A stretch of 64,000 nt of DNA from Enterobacter sp. RHBSTW-00175 (GTDB lineage: Bacteria > Pseudomonadota > Gammaproteobacteria > Enterobacterales > Enterobacteriaceae): assembly GCF_013927005.1 (NCBI RefSeq), contig NZ_CP055930.1, positions 1,364,001 to 1,428,000 on the forward strand, written 5' to 3'. The translations under genes and the position numbers were made by a program. This document shows positions 50,487-61,345 of this stretch, piece after piece. The notes beneath the pieces were generated by a model. It searched no databases and was not told where the DNA came from. It saw nothing but the letters and a program-made list of their open reading frames with translations. Positions within the stretch are counted from its first letter, which is position 1; each line of letters starts with the position of its first letter.

Positions 50487-51018
50487 CCTGCACCTGGTTT
50501 TCCACTTTAAACGGATCGATACCGCGCTGCTGCATTCGCCAGAATCGAATGATGTTCAGCCCGTTCATAATAAGAAAACTGCCTTCGATTAACGTCCCGC
50601 CAATCGACCCAAGCCAGAAGTTGTGGATCACCCAGCAACAGGTTGAACACCAGATAACGCAGCGCATCGTCAGGCCCTTACTGCGAAACAGCGCCCAGGT
50701 ACTGACAATGGTACCAATTACCGGTAGCAGCTCGATCGGATGATGAAACTTCGCCAGCCCAATTCCCCCCGTCAGCACAATAAACACCGCCATCACCCAC
50801 AGGCTGCGGGTACGCAGAGTAATGAGCGTACGTACAGTGTTGAGCATGGCGCTTGAGCCTGCCGGAAATGCGCCCATCAGGAAGAAGTGCACGCCAATAA
50901 CGGCGCTGTAAACCGAAAGCTGGATTTTGAATTTCCGCTCGTCACGATTGATAAAAGTGGTGATACCAATCAGAAAGGCGATGACGCCAACGCCCTGGGC
51001 CAGCCAATACGCGCTCAT
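50464..51018 (-). CDS. ygjV: Inner-membrane protein YgjV
   Basis: 184 residues, mostly hydrophobic, with about five to six membrane spans and no signal peptide. Start MSAYWLAQGVGVIAFLIGI; the polar C-terminal tail ends NQVQEENPSVR. Imp/YgjV family, function unknown. Leftward gene downstream of the uxaCA operon but separated from it by a terminator at 51038-51077, so it has its own promoter in the narrow gap or relies on read-through. Confidence 0.88.
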   Translation of the reverse strand: MSAYWLAQGVGVIAFLIGITTFINRDERKFKIQLSVYSAVIGVHFFLMGAFPAGSSAMLNTVRTLITLRTRSLWVMAVFIVLTGGIGLAKFHHPIELLPVIGTIVSTWALFRSKGLTMRCVIWCSTCCWVIHNFWLGSIGGTLIEGSFLIMNGLNIIRFWRMQQRGIDPFKVENQVQEENPSVR

Positions 51019-51037
51019 GAAGGAGTCCTGTGTTCAG

Positions 51038-51077
51038 ACAAAAAGAAACGGCGCTTCATTATATGAAACGCCGTTTC
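51038..51077 (-). terminator. uxaCA terminator
   Basis: On the minus strand GAAACGGCG plus TTTCAT pairs with ATGAAG plus CGCCGTTTC, followed by TTTTTGTC. Strong intrinsic terminator 20 nt after the uxaA stop. Confidence 0.8.
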
Positions 51078-51096
51078 GGATTTAAAGCATGATGAC

Positions 51097-52584
51097 TTAC
51101 AGCGTGACGCCGCTTTTGAAGATAGCCAGCTCGCGGAAGTCGTTTTTCTCGTTACAGGTCTGCTTGCCGTTAGCGAAATCCACGATGGTATCAACGAATT
51201 CATTCAGCAGCTGCGGCATCGCTTTGCCGTGGATCAGCTGGCCGGCATCAAAGTCGATCCAGTGTTTTTTCTTCGCCGCCAGCTCGCTGTTGGTGGCAAT
51301 TTTCACCGTTGGCACAAAACCGCCGTACGGTGTACCACGGCCAGTACTGAACAGCACCATGTGGCAGCCTGATCCGGCCAGCGCGCTGGTTGCCACCGCA
51401 TCGTTACCCGGTGCGCTAAGCAGGTTCAGACCGTGGGTTTTCAGGCGTTCGCCATAGCGCAGCACGTCGACCACCTGACTTGCCCCTGCTTTCTGGGTAC
51501 AGCCGAGCGATTTTTCTTCAAGTGTCGTGATCCCGCCCGCTTTGTTGCCCGGCGATGGGTTCTCGTAAATCGGCTGGTTGTGCGCGATGAAGTACTGTTT
51601 GAAGTCGTTCACCATGGTGACGGTTTTCTCAAACGTCTCTTCGTCGCGGCAGTGGCTCATCAGAATGCGTTCAGCACCAAACATTTCTGGCACTTCGGTC
51701 AGCACGGTGGTACCGCCGTTAACGATCATGTAATCCGAGAAACGGCCCAGCATTGGGTTCGCAGTGATGCCGGACAGGCCATCAGATCCGCCGCACTCAA
51801 GCCCGAATTTCAGCTCGCTCAGTTTGCCTGGCTCACGTTTGTCATGGCGCATCACTTCATACAGCTGATGCAGCTGCTCAAGCCCAGCTTCCACTTCATC
51901 GTCCTGGTGCTGGCACACCATAAAGTGCACGCGCTCAGGATCAAACTCACCCAGCGTTTCGCGGAAGGCATCCACCTGGTTATTTTCACAACCCAGGCCA
52001 ATCACCAGTACCGCGCCCGCATTCGGGTGGCGCACCATGTTTTGCAGCATGGTGCGGGTATTAATATGGTCATCCCCTAACTGTGAACAACCGTAGGTAT
52101 GGCTAAACAGGTGCACACCGTCGGTGCCTTCGGCATCGTTGGTTTCTTTCAGGAAACGCGTCTGGATTTGACGCGCGATCCCGTTAACACAGCCCACCGT
52201 CGGGAGGATCCACAGTTCGTTGCGGATCCCCACGTCACCGTTGGTACGGCGGTAAATCTGTACGTCGCGATCTGCCGCCTGCCCGATGTCCGCCGGGGAT
52301 TCAGGTTGATAGCTATACTCGTCCAGATCGCTCAGATTGGTGCGGGTATTGTGGGAATGAATATGTTCACCCGCCGCAATATCCGCCAGCGCATGACCAA
52401 TAGGCAAACCGTACTTCACGACGTTTTCCCCTTCGGTGATGGGGCGTATGGCAAATTTATGCCCACGTGAAATCGCCTGTCGCAACGTGACTGTCTCATT
52501 TTCGACAGTCACGTCGGTACCTTCGGTCAGATCCGCCAGTGCTACGACAACGTTATCCAGCGAATGGATTTTGATGTATTGCAT
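51097..52584 (-). CDS. uxaA: Altronate dehydratase UxaA
   Basis: 495 residues, the E. coli length. N-terminal SAF domain (DNVVVALADLTEGTDV, residues 8-90). The main domain binds Fe2+ and contains LPTVGCVNGIARQI, FSHTYGCSQLGDDH and LGCENNQVDAFRE, plus the C-terminal LLSAPGNDAVATSALAGSG. It dehydrates D-altronate to 2-keto-3-deoxygluconate in galacturonate catabolism. It follows uxaC by 17 nt in one operon under ExuR. Confidence 0.95.
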   Translation of the reverse strand: MQYIKIHSLDNVVVALADLTEGTDVTVENETVTLRQAISRGHKFAIRPITEGENVVKYGLPIGHALADIAAGEHIHSHNTRTNLSDLDEYSYQPESPADIGQAADRDVQIYRRTNGDVGIRNELWILPTVGCVNGIARQIQTRFLKETNDAEGTDGVHLFSHTYGCSQLGDDHINTRTMLQNMVRHPNAGAVLVIGLGCENNQVDAFRETLGEFDPERVHFMVCQHQDDEVEAGLEQLHQLYEVMRHDKREPGKLSELKFGLECGGSDGLSGITANPMLGRFSDYMIVNGGTTVLTEVPEMFGAERILMSHCRDEETFEKTVTMVNDFKQYFIAHNQPIYENPSPGNKAGGITTLEEKSLGCTQKAGASQVVDVLRYGERLKTHGLNLLSAPGNDAVATSALAGSGCHMVLFSTGRGTPYGGFVPTVKIATNSELAAKKKHWIDFDAGQLIHGKAMPQLLNEFVDTIVDFANGKQTCNEKNDFRELAIFKSGVTL

Positions 52585-52601
52585 ATCAACCTCAAACGGC
52601 C

Positions 52602-54014
<1,413 letters not shown>

Positions 54015-54490
54015 TTATCGTCTTCCTCTTAACGAGTGCGTCAAAAAGCTTATGTTCAGATGCTGCAAAGTTATCACACCAATTTCCAGAGGCCGAAGTT
54101 TTTTTCGTGAGTTAGATCAATAAACGTCAACAAATAAATTACCCTCAACGGAGTAAACCCTCTCGCAGCCCGCACCAGAACTGGCTTTGCGTGCAGAACA
54201 TAATATCCCCACAAAGAATCACACTTTTGTGATGTCACTCACCTTTTAAAGTTGTATGACAAGTTATCTTTTCGCCGTCGCAACAATTAGCCGACGGAAT
54301 GCATTACTGGTGTGAAAAACATCGGATTTAACGGTACGGATACCGACTTATGCACGATTACTTATGGCAAGGTTCGGGCCGTTCCGGGAAATTATCCCGG
54401 TTACGCCCCTCCCGTTACACAACAGCTCCCGGAAACGGTTGAGAGGTTGCCGTGCCCCGGCACGGAAATAACATAACGATGAGGTTTTAC
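54015..54490. promoter_or_regulatory. uxaC/exuT divergent control region with CRP site
   Basis: 476 nt, no gene seen. TGTGATGTCACTCACC at 54228-54243 is a good CRP site. AAATTGGTGTGAT (minus strand, about 54073-54085) resembles one half of the ExuR/UxuR operator AAATTGGTATACCAATTT. ExuR repression and CRP activation of both units are known in E. coli. The exuT ribosome site (GAGG) is at the right end. Confidence 0.6.
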
Positions 54491-55789
54491 ATGCGTAAAA
54501 TTAAAGGGTTACGTTGGTACATGATTGCACTGGTGACGTTGGGCACCGTGCTGGGCTACCTGACACGTAACACCGTGGCAGCAGCGGCTCCTACGTTGAT
54601 GGAAGAATTGCATATCTCCACACAGCAATACTCTTACATCATTGCTGCTTACTCCGCGGCTTACACCGTAATGCAGCCTGTAGCAGGTTATGTTCTTGAT
54701 ATTCTTGGTACTAAAATCGGGTATGCGTTCTTCGCGGTCGCATGGGCCATTTTCTGCGGTGCAACAGCACTGGCAGGCAGTTGGGGCGGTCTGGCACTGG
54801 CGCGCGGTGCGGTAGGTGCAGCTGAAGCCGCCATGATCCCGGCAGGCCTGAAAGCCAGCTCCGAGTGGTTCCCGGCGAAAGAACGTTCTATTGCGGTCGG
54901 TTACTTTAACGTGGGTTCTTCCATTGGTGCGATGATTGCTCCGCCACTGGTGGTCTGGGCTATCGTGATGCACAGCTGGCAGATGGCATTCATCATCTCT
55001 GGTGTCCTGAGCTTTGCATGGGCAATGGCGTGGTTGATTTTCTATAAACACCCGCGTGACCAGAAAAAACTGTCTACTGAAGAACGTGATTACATCATTG
55101 GCGGTCAGGAATCTCAGCACCAGACCAACAACGGCAAAAAAATGACTGTCTGGCAGATTCTGGGCACCCGTCAGTTCTGGGGTATCGCACTGCCACGCTT
55201 CCTGGCAGAACCAGCCTGGGGTACGTTTAACGCCTGGATCCCACTGTTCATGTTTAAAGTGTATGGCTTTAACCTGAAAGAGATCGCGATGTTCGCCTGG
55301 ATGCCAATGCTGTTCGCTGACCTGGGTTGTATCGTGGGGGGTTACCTGCCACCGCTGTTCCAGCGCTGGTTTGGTGTGAACCTGATTGTCTCTCGTAAAA
55401 TGGTTGTTACCATGGGTGCACTGCTGATGATTGGCCCAGGTATGATTGGTCTGTTCACCAGCCCATACGTAGCAATTGGCCTGCTGTGTATTGGTGGCTT
55501 TGCTCACCAGTCCCTGTCTGGCGCACTGATTACGCTCTCATCAGACGTCTTTGGTCGTAACGAAGTGGCAACGGCAAACGGCCTGACCGGTATGGCTGCC
55601 TGGACCGCGAGTACCATGTTTGCTCTGGTGGTTGGTGCTCTGGCAGATACCATCGGCTTTAGCCCACTGTTCGCCGTACTGGCTGTCTTCGACCTGCTGG
55701 GTGCGATAGTTATCTGGACAGTGCTGAAAAGCAAATCGGCAGAAGAGTTGCAGAAAGAGTCCGTTGGGGGACCCGCAACGCAGAGTTAG
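54491..55789 (+). CDS. exuT: Hexuronate transporter ExuT
   Basis: 432 residues from ATG 54491 (MRKIKGLRWYMIALV), with GAGG upstream; a longer frame from 54452 lacks support. MFS, anion:cation symporter family, about 12 spans. Typical segments are GYLTRNTVAAAAPTLMEEL, AEAAMIPAGLKASSEWFPAK and GRNEVATANGLTGMAAW. It imports glucuronate and galacturonate for UxaC/UxaA. The downstream terminator has been split by an IS3-family element, so its transcript may now run into the IS. Confidence 0.95.
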   Translation: MRKIKGLRWYMIALVTLGTVLGYLTRNTVAAAAPTLMEELHISTQQYSYIIAAYSAAYTVMQPVAGYVLDILGTKIGYAFFAVAWAIFCGATALAGSWGGLALARGAVGAAEAAMIPAGLKASSEWFPAKERSIAVGYFNVGSSIGAMIAPPLVVWAIVMHSWQMAFIISGVLSFAWAMAWLIFYKHPRDQKKLSTEERDYIIGGQESQHQTNNGKKMTVWQILGTRQFWGIALPRFLAEPAWGTFNAWIPLFMFKVYGFNLKEIAMFAWMPMLFADLGCIVGGYLPPLFQRWFGVNLIVSRKMVVTMGALLMIGPGMIGLFTSPYVAIGLLCIGGFAHQSLSGALITLSSDVFGRNEVATANGLTGMAAWTASTMFALVVGALADTIGFSPLFAVLAVFDLLGAIVIWTVLKSKSAEELQKESVGGPATQS

Positions 55790-55804
55790 CGTTGATGATG
55801 TTAT

Positions 55805-55872
55805 GCCGGGTGACGGCTTCGCCTTACCCGGCCTACAAAATCCAATAAAACCGCAGGCCGGGTCAACCCGGC
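55805..55872. repeat. Pair of REP palindromes behind exuT
   Basis: GCCGGGTGACGGC-TTC-GCCTTACCCGGC at 55805-55832 and the shorter GCCGGGT-CA-ACCCGGC at 55857-55872, a small BIME-type unit. Confidence 0.75.
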
Positions 55873-55949
55873 GAGTACAACAAGAAAGCCGCCTTAGTGA
55901 AGTGAACCCCGAAAGTTGGACATCCAACGATTAGGGGTTTTGCGTTTCA

Positions 55950-56465
55950 ATGGGCAGAAAAAAATACTCACCTGAATTCAAGCAGCAAGTCGTACTCCAC
56001 TATCTGTTCAGCAGTGATGGTGCAAAGAAAACAGCGCGGTTGTTCGGCGTTGATCACGGAGCGGTCAGACGCTGGACTGAGCACTGGAAAGTGAATGGGA
56101 TGGACAGTTTTACCATTCCTACCAGGGCTTACTCTGCCGAGTTTAAAGAGTCTGTCGTGCTCTGGATGCAGCAACACAACAAATCATCCCGGAAAGCTGC
56201 GGCGGAGTTTCGTATTGCAGCCGCTTGTACTGTCAGCAAATGGGAGCGTCTTTACCGTACTGGCGGTATCATTGCCCTACAGGATAAACCCAGAGGACGC
56301 CAGATGAAGTCAGGGAAGAACGAAACTTCAGATAAAGAACTTAATAATCCCCGTCCAGCGTTCCAGAACGCTGAGGAAGAACTTGAATACCTGCGTGTTG
56401 AGAATGCCTACCTAAAAAAGCTTCAGGCCTTGATTCGGGAAAAGCAGAAGACAAAGCAAAAATAA
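55950..56465 (+). CDS. IS150-group OrfA (DNA-binding)
   Basis: 171 residues, close to InsJ of IS150. Two helix-turn-helix regions (GRKKYSPEFKQQVVLHYLFS and YSAEFKESVVLWMQQH) and a C-terminal leucine zipper-like stretch (EELEYLRVENAYLKKLQAL) used for dimerisation. In active elements a -1 frameshift near its end (A-rich stretch before the TAA) fuses it to OrfB. Intact here. Confidence 0.85.
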   Translation: MGRKKYSPEFKQQVVLHYLFSSDGAKKTARLFGVDHGAVRRWTEHWKVNGMDSFTIPTRAYSAEFKESVVLWMQQHNKSSRKAAAEFRIAAACTVSKWERLYRTGGIIALQDKPRGRQMKSGKNETSDKELNNPRPAFQNAEEELEYLRVENAYLKKLQALIREKQKTKQK

Positions 56466-57307
56466 TTACCGAATTGAGGCGAAACCATAACCTGAGAATG
56501 CTGCTTCATATAGCAGGATTACCTCGCAGCACGTACTACTGGCATGTCAAAGCAGATAGCCGTGGAGAGCGCTATGAGGGCGAACAGCAAAGAATAGCCC
56601 GCACTGTTCCACTATCATAAAGGACGATATGGTTACCGGCGCATTACCCTGGCGTTGCGTAATGAAGGCTATGGCATTAATCATAAAACAGTACGGAAAC
56701 TGATGCGCAAGATGGGGCTGGCCTCATGCCTGAGAAGCAAAAAGTATCAGTCATACAAAGGCACCTACGGTAAAGTAGCGCCAAATACCCTTGCACGTGA
56801 TTTTAAGGCCAGCAGTCCAAACCAGAATGGGTCACGGATGTGACAGAGTTCAACGTAAAAGGGACAAAGCTGTATCTGTCACCAGTGCTTGATCTGTATA
56901 ACAGCGAGATAATAGCCTGGAATATGACGACGCATCCGGGAATGAATCTGGTCGAAAACATGCTCAGCAAAGCCGTCAAGAGGCTGAAACCGGGTGACAG
57001 ACCGGTACTGCACTCTGATCAGGGTTGGCAGTATCAGATGGCACGGTATCAGGAGAAACTTAAAGCTAAAGGCATAGAACAAAGCATGTCGCGCAAAGGG
57101 AACTGTCTGGACAATGCAGTGATAGAAAATTTTTTTGGTCTGCTGAAAACAGAATGTTGGTACCACGAAGAGTTTGAAAATACAGACCATCTACGAAAAA
57201 CGGTGGAAGAGTATATCCACTACTACAACAACGAACGAATCAAGCTAAAACTAAACGGCCTGAGTCCGGTACAATACCGAACCCAGGCCATGTCAGCCGC
57301 CAGTTAA
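56466..57307 (+). pseudogene. IS150-group OrfB transposase with two frameshifts
   Basis: Three frames together rebuild an InsK-like protein. Segment 1 (IITELRRNHNLRMLLHIAGL onward) ends near 56600 after QQRIA. Segment 2 resumes with FHYHKGRYGYRRITLAL and runs to about 56820. Segment 3 (56840-57307 frame) begins WVTDVTEF and reaches SAAS. The DDE residues (TDVTEF, LHSDQGWQY, DNAVIENFFG) are all in segment 3. Each break looks like a one- or two-base indel. Unless sequencing error explains both, no full transposase is made. Confidence 0.85.
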
Positions 57308-57426
57308 GAACGTGTCCAATATATGGGGTTCACTTCATTAGGGCGGCTTTTTTCATGGCGAAATCTGGAGACTGGCTCGCAAAAGTGGTATAACAAATAA
57401 TCCGTCGTACCCTGCCTGGAGCGCAT

Positions 57427-58203
57427 ATGGAAATCACCGAATCACGTCGTTTATATCAGCAACTTGCTGCCGAGCTGAAAGATCGCATCGAGCAAGGTGT
57501 CTATCTTGTCGGTGATAAACTGCCTGCTGAACGCTTTATTGCTGATGAGAAAAGCGTGAGCCGCACGGTGGTGCGTGAAGCCATCATTATGCTGGAAGTC
57601 GAAGGCTATGTTGAAGTACGCAAAGGCTCCGGTATTCATGTGATTTCCAACCAGGCAAAACACTCCCCGGTGCCGGACGAAAGTCTGGAGTTCGCCAGCT
57701 ACGGGCCGTTTGAGTTACTTCAGGCGCGTCAGCTGATCGAGAGCAATATTGCCGAATTTGCCGCCACGCAGGTGACCAAGCAGGACATCATGAAGCTGAT
57801 GGAAATCCAGGAGAATGCGCGTAAGGAAAAATGCTTCCGCGATTCAGAATGGGACTTGCAGTTCCATGTTCAGGTTGCGCTGGCAACGCAAAATACCGCC
57901 CTGGCAGCAATTGTTGAAAAAATGTGGACTCAGCGCGTTCATAACCCGTACTGGAAGAAATTGCACGATCACATCGATTTGCGCACCGTGGATAACTGGT
58001 GCGACGATCACGACCAAATTCTTAAAGCGCTGATTCGTAAAGACCCACACGCGGCAAAACTGGCCATGTGGCAGCACCTGGAAAATACCAAGCAGATGCT
58101 GTTTAACGAAACCAGTGATGACTTCGAATTTAACGCCGATCGCTATCTTTTTGCTGATAATCCTGTCGTTCACCTCGATACGGCGGCCAATCTCGCAAAA
58201 TAG
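57427..58203 (+). CDS. exuR: Hexuronate repressor ExuR
   Basis: 258 residues, GntR/FadR subfamily. Winged helix at residues 8-75 ([39 protein letters not shown]); FCD ligand domain about 95-240 with metal-type His. It represses exuT, uxaCA and itself until galacturonate or glucuronate derivatives bind. The IS3 element ends 89 nt upstream. Sequence GTGGTATAACAAAT at 57385-57398 resembles an ExuR site and may also contain the -10, so the native promoter seems to survive. Confidence 0.93.
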   Translation: MEITESRRLYQQLAAELKDRIEQGVYLVGDKLPAERFIADEKSVSRTVVREAIIMLEVEGYVEVRKGSGIHVISNQAKHSPVPDESLEFASYGPFELLQARQLIESNIAEFAATQVTKQDIMKLMEIQENARKEKCFRDSEWDLQFHVQVALATQNTALAAIVEKMWTQRVHNPYWKKLHDHIDLRTVDNWCDDHDQILKALIRKDPHAAKLAMWQHLENTKQMLFNETSDDFEFNADRYLFADNPVVHLDTAANLAK

Positions 58204-58546
58204 TTCCCCTTTCCGCTGACAGGCGCTTCGCTGCGCCTTTCGGCGCAGGTGGGTAAGCAAAACATATATAGTGTCAGCCTTTGTAAATCCCCTCGCTCAC
58301 CTTCATTGCTTAAGCCAAAATCATTCCGCCCGTACAAAATCTGTGACGCAGAACGTTGGGCTTTGTTACAATTGGATTCAATTTGCTCTCTTGTAAGTTA
58401 GTGCTTGCATACCAGCCATTTAACAGGGAACAGTTCTGGCCACCACCAATGTGTCCGCGAGCGACCATAATGAAATCATAAAAATGTCGCCGTACTGTTT
58501 TTCCCGGATAACAGGCGTGACGTTAACCGATTTCCAGGAACACTGA
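58204..58546. other. Intergenic between exuR and yqjA
   Basis: 343 nt without a gene. GGCGCTTCGCTGCGCCTTTCGGCGC near 58223-58247 can fold and may end exuR. The yqjA promoter must be here; E. coli yqjA is CpxR-regulated, but I could not pick a convincing CpxR site. Confidence 0.4.
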
Positions 58547-59209
58547 ATGGAACTTTTGACCCAACTACTACATGCCTTATGGGCTCAGGACTTCGAAACG
58601 CTGGCCAATCCGTCTATGATTGGGATGCTCTATTTCGTTTTGTTTATGATCCTGTTTCTTGAGAATGGATTGCTTCCTGCCGCCTTCCTGCCTGGCGACA
58701 GTTTGTTAGTGCTGGTCGGCGTGCTTTGTGCCAAAGGTGCAATGGCATTCCCCCAGACCATCCTGCTATTAACTATTGCTGCAAGCCTCGGCTGCTGGGT
58801 GAGCTATATCCAGGGACGATGGCTGGGTAATACGCGCATCGTGCAAAACTGGCTTTCGCATCTCCCGGCGCACTACCACCAGCGGGCGCACCACCTGTTC
58901 CACAAACATGGGCTTTCAGCGCTGCTGATTGGCCGTTTCATCGCGTTTGTACGCACCTTATTGCCCACCATTGCAGGGCTTTCTGGCCTGAGCAGCACAC
59001 GCTTCCAGTTCTTTAACTGGATGAGTGGCCTGCTGTGGGTGCTGATCCTGACGACGTTAGGCTACGCACTTGGCAAAACGCCTGTGTTTATGAAATATGA
59101 AGACCAGTTAATGTCATGCCTGATGCTGCTGCCAGTTGTGCTTCTGGTCTTTGGTCTGGTCGGTTCGCTGGTTGTCCTGTGGAAGAAAAAATACGGAGCC
59201 AAGGGATAA
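58547..59209 (+). CDS. yqjA: DedA-family protein YqjA
   Basis: 220 residues, the E. coli length. DedA/SNARE-associated fold: about five hydrophobic segments, the acidic stretch [19 protein letters not shown], and the conserved G-RF-x3-R motif [19 protein letters not shown]. Inner-membrane protein needed for pH tolerance, drug resistance and proper membrane energetics in E. coli, probably as a lipid or ion transporter. mzrA starts 2 nt after the stop, so they form an operon. Confidence 0.93.
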   Translation: MELLTQLLHALWAQDFETLANPSMIGMLYFVLFMILFLENGLLPAAFLPGDSLLVLVGVLCAKGAMAFPQTILLLTIAASLGCWVSYIQGRWLGNTRIVQNWLSHLPAHYHQRAHHLFHKHGLSALLIGRFIAFVRTLLPTIAGLSGLSSTRFQFFNWMSGLLWVLILTTLGYALGKTPVFMKYEDQLMSCLMLLPVVLLVFGLVGSLVVLWKKKYGAKG

Positions 59210-59211
59210 CA

Positions 59212-59595
59212 ATGGTCATTTCACCGTTATCCCTGCGCCGCTTGTCTTACGCATTGATTGTGCTGGTATTCATCAGCGCAATGCTGCTGGTATGGACGGC
59301 GCTCCAGCACCAGGAATCCACACTGGCAATCCGACCGGTGAATCAAGGAGCCAGCGTGCCAGACGGTTTTTCCATCTGGCATCACCTGGATGCAAACGGG
59401 ATCCGCTTCAAGAGCATCACGCCGCAAGATGATGTTTTACTGATTAAATTTGACTCCAGTGCGCAAAGCGCGGCAGCCAAAGCCGTGCTCGACAGAACGT
59501 TGCCGCATGGATACATCATTGCTCAGCAGGAAGATGACAGCCAGCCAGCGGCCTGGTTGTCACTACTGCGCGACACATCACACCGGTTTGGATAA
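59212..59595 (+). CDS. mzrA: EnvZ-modulating membrane protein MzrA
   Basis: 127 residues from ATG 59212, with AAGGGA upstream; the longer frame starts inside yqjA. One N-terminal membrane helix (residues 13-30, [18 protein letters not shown]), then a periplasmic domain: [20 protein letters not shown] and [12 protein letters not shown]. In E. coli it binds EnvZ and links the CpxA/CpxR and EnvZ/OmpR systems. The N-terminal 12 residues differ from E. coli; the periplasmic part is very similar. Confidence 0.92.
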   Translation: MVISPLSLRRLSYALIVLVFISAMLLVWTALQHQESTLAIRPVNQGASVPDGFSIWHHLDANGIRFKSITPQDDVLLIKFDSSAQSAAAKAVLDRTLPHGYIIAQQEDDSQPAAWLSLLRDTSHRFG

Positions 59596-59748
59596 TCTCC
59601 AGGATTCTGAATCTTTTCACTCACTTTGGTGATTACCCCGTTTACTTACTATGCTTAAGTACGCGGAGCATCATATCTATGTTCTTCGCATGACTTTGGA
59701 CATCGGCGCACTCCCCGGACGTGCTGCAAACAATGGAAGGTTCCAATA

Positions 59749-60117
59749 ATGAAATACCGCATCACCCTGGCTCTGGCCCTTTTTTCATTAAGCACAGCCT
59801 CTTTCGCCACCTCCCTGTGTCTGGAGAAGGAGAAAGATATTCAGCGAGAAATCAGTTATGCCGAAAAGCATAACAATCAGAACCGAATCAATGGCTTGAA
59901 AAAAGCGCTTAGCGAAGTGAAAGCTAACTGTTCCGACAAAGAGCTTCGCGCCAGCCACCAGAAGAAAATCGCGGCGCAAAAGGAAGAAGTTGCCGAGCGC
60001 CGTCGCGATCTTCAGGAAGCGAAAGAGAAAGGGGATGCGGATAAAATTGCCAAACGCGAGAAGAAACTGAAAGAAGCGCAAGACGAACTGAACGCGCTGG
60101 AATCCCGCGATTATTGA
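59749..60117 (+). CDS. yqjC: Periplasmic protein YqjC (DUF1090)
   Basis: 122 residues. Signal peptide MKYRITLALALFSLSTASFA, then a highly charged, almost wholly helical body (QKEEVAERRRDLQEAKEKGD) predicted as coiled coil. Two Cys (SLCLEKE and KANCSDKE) could form a disulfide. DUF1090 family, periplasmic, function unknown; acid or osmotic stress links are reported for the locus. First gene of the yqjC-D-E-K group. Confidence 0.9.
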   Translation: MKYRITLALALFSLSTASFATSLCLEKEKDIQREISYAEKHNNQNRINGLKKALSEVKANCSDKELRASHQKKIAAQKEEVAERRRDLQEAKEKGDADKIAKREKKLKEAQDELNALESRDY

Positions 60118-60145
60118 GTTAACGGAAGTCTCACAGGAGAAAATC

Positions 60146-60451
60146 ATGTCAAAAGATACTACGTCAGAAAACCTGCGCGCTGAGTTGAAATCCCTGGCGG
60201 ATACCCTTGAAGAAGTGCTGAACTCCTCTACCGATAAATCAAAGGAAGAAGTCAGTAAACTGCGCAGTAAAGCCGAGCAAGCATTGAAAGAGAGCCGTAC
60301 CCGCCTGGGTGAAACCGGTGATGCCCTGGCTAAGCAGACCCGTGAAGCGGCTGCACGCGCTGACGAATACGTTCGCGATAACCCATGGACTGGTGTAGGC
60401 ATTGGTGCCGCTGTTGGTGTGGTTCTGGGTGTCCTGCTCACGCGTCGTTGA
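60146..60451 (+). CDS. yqjD: YqjD, ElaB-family membrane-anchored ribosome-associated protein
   Basis: 101 residues. Soluble helical N-terminal part (residues 1-78) and one C-terminal anchor: NPWTGVGIGAAVGVVLGVLL followed by TRR, the glycine-rich tail typical of ElaB/YqjD/YgaM. In E. coli it binds 70S/100S ribosomes in stationary phase and is induced by RpoS. CAGGAGA ribosome site. yqjE starts 2 nt after it. Confidence 0.92.
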   Translation: MSKDTTSENLRAELKSLADTLEEVLNSSTDKSKEEVSKLRSKAEQALKESRTRLGETGDALAKQTREAAARADEYVRDNPWTGVGIGAAVGVVLGVLLTRR

Positions 60452-60453
60452 TT

Positions 60454-60852
60454 ATGGAAGATAATCGTCATACTGAAGGTCCGGCAAAGAACATTATTGG
60501 CATCGGACAGCGGATATTAACCACGCTCGTCGGTATTGCTGAAACGCGTATTCGTCTGGCCGTGGTTGAACTGGAAGAAGAGAAAGCCAATATCTTCCAG
60601 ATCCTGCTGATGCTCGGTCTTACACTCCTCTTTGCCGCATTTGGCCTGATGAGCCTGCTGGTACTGGTTATCTGGGTTGTCGATCCGCAGTATCGTCTGA
60701 ATGCCATGATTGCGACCACCGTAGTGTTGCTGTTAGGTGCTGTGATAGGCGGTATCTGGACGCTGCAAAAAGCGCGCAAATCTACGCTACTGCGTCATAC
60801 CCGTCAGGAGCTTGCAGCCGACCGCACGCTACTGGAGGACGACAAGCCATGA
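60454..60852 (+). CDS. yqjE: YqjE, phage-holin-like inner-membrane protein
   Basis: 132 residues from ATG 60454. Two central membrane spans (about 50-75 LMLGLTLLFAAFGLMSLLVL and 83-105), a cytoplasmic basic C-terminus (KARKSTLLRHTRQEL). Actinobacterial holin-X/YqjE family (PF07332), function unknown. Overlaps yqjK by 4 nt and follows yqjD by 2 nt, so it is cotranslated with them. Confidence 0.9.
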   Translation: MEDNRHTEGPAKNIIGIGQRILTTLVGIAETRIRLAVVELEEEKANIFQILLMLGLTLLFAAFGLMSLLVLVIWVVDPQYRLNAMIATTVVLLLGAVIGGIWTLQKARKSTLLRHTRQELAADRTLLEDDKP

Positions 60853-61145
60853 GCAGCAAAACCGAGCTCAGGCAGCGAAAAGCGTTTCTGTTAAGCCAGA
60901 TCCAGCAGCAACGACTGGATCTGGCCGCCAGCCGTCGCGACTGGGTGGATGCGACACGCCCTCTGGATCGTAGCTGGAATACCTTCCTGAACCTGCGTTC
61001 ATGGGTACTGGTCGGCAGCAGCGTGATGGCAATCTGGGGTGTGCGTCATCCCAGCAAGCTGATTCGCTGGACGCGTCGCGGCTTTGGTGTCTGGAGCGCC
61101 TGGCGTCTGGTAAAGGCAACCCTTCGTCAGCAGCAACTGCGATAG
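60849..61145 (+). CDS. yqjK: YqjK-like protein
   Basis: 98 residues. Charged helical N-terminal half (RQRKAFLLSQIQQQRLDLAA), a central weakly hydrophobic stretch (SWVLVGSSVMAIWG) and a basic C-terminus (RWTRRGFGVWSAWRLVKATL). YqjK family, unknown role, always with yqjD and yqjE. ATGA overlap with yqjE. A REP palindrome follows. Confidence 0.88.
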   Translation: MSSKTELRQRKAFLLSQIQQQRLDLAASRRDWVDATRPLDRSWNTFLNLRSWVLVGSSVMAIWGVRHPSKLIRWTRRGFGVWSAWRLVKATLRQQQLR

Positions 61146-61152
61146 TCTTCTC

Positions 61153-61178
61153 GCCGGGTGGCGCTGCGCCTCCCCGGC
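61153..61178. repeat. REP palindrome
   Basis: GCCGGGTGGCGCTGCGCCTCCCCGGC, behind the yqjCDEK operon. Confidence 0.8.
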
Positions 61179-61345
61179 AAAATCCCCCTTACTCAATATC
61201 TTTGATAAAGATTGACAGTTTTCCTTGCTAACAATTGTCACTCGTCACGTTTATGATTCTCTCCATCGACAGCAAAGACGCGGTATCTACCCGAATTTGC
61301 ACACAAATAAAGATCAGCCGCTCATGTGGTTTCCTGGAGAGTAAA

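Larger units (their letters stand above)
55898..57337 (+). mobile_element. IS3-family (IS150 group) insertion sequence, defective
   Basis: 1440 bp. Terminal repeats TGAAGTGAACCCC at the left and, read inward, TGAAGTGAACCCC at the right, then AAAGTTGGACA versus ATATATTGGACA. TTAG on both sides (55894-55897, 57338-57341) is the target duplication. It carries orfA intact and orfB broken by two frameshifts, so it should not be able to transpose alone. Confidence 0.85.
55885..57353 (+). terminator. Intrinsic terminator split by the IS3-family element
   Basis: AAAGCCGCC (55885-55893) and GGCGGCTTTTTT (57342-57353) flank the IS. Joined, with one TTAG copy as the loop, they form a 9-bp stem plus T-run, a normal exuT terminator. 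With the IS in place the arms are about 1.45 kb apart. Confidence 0.75.
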
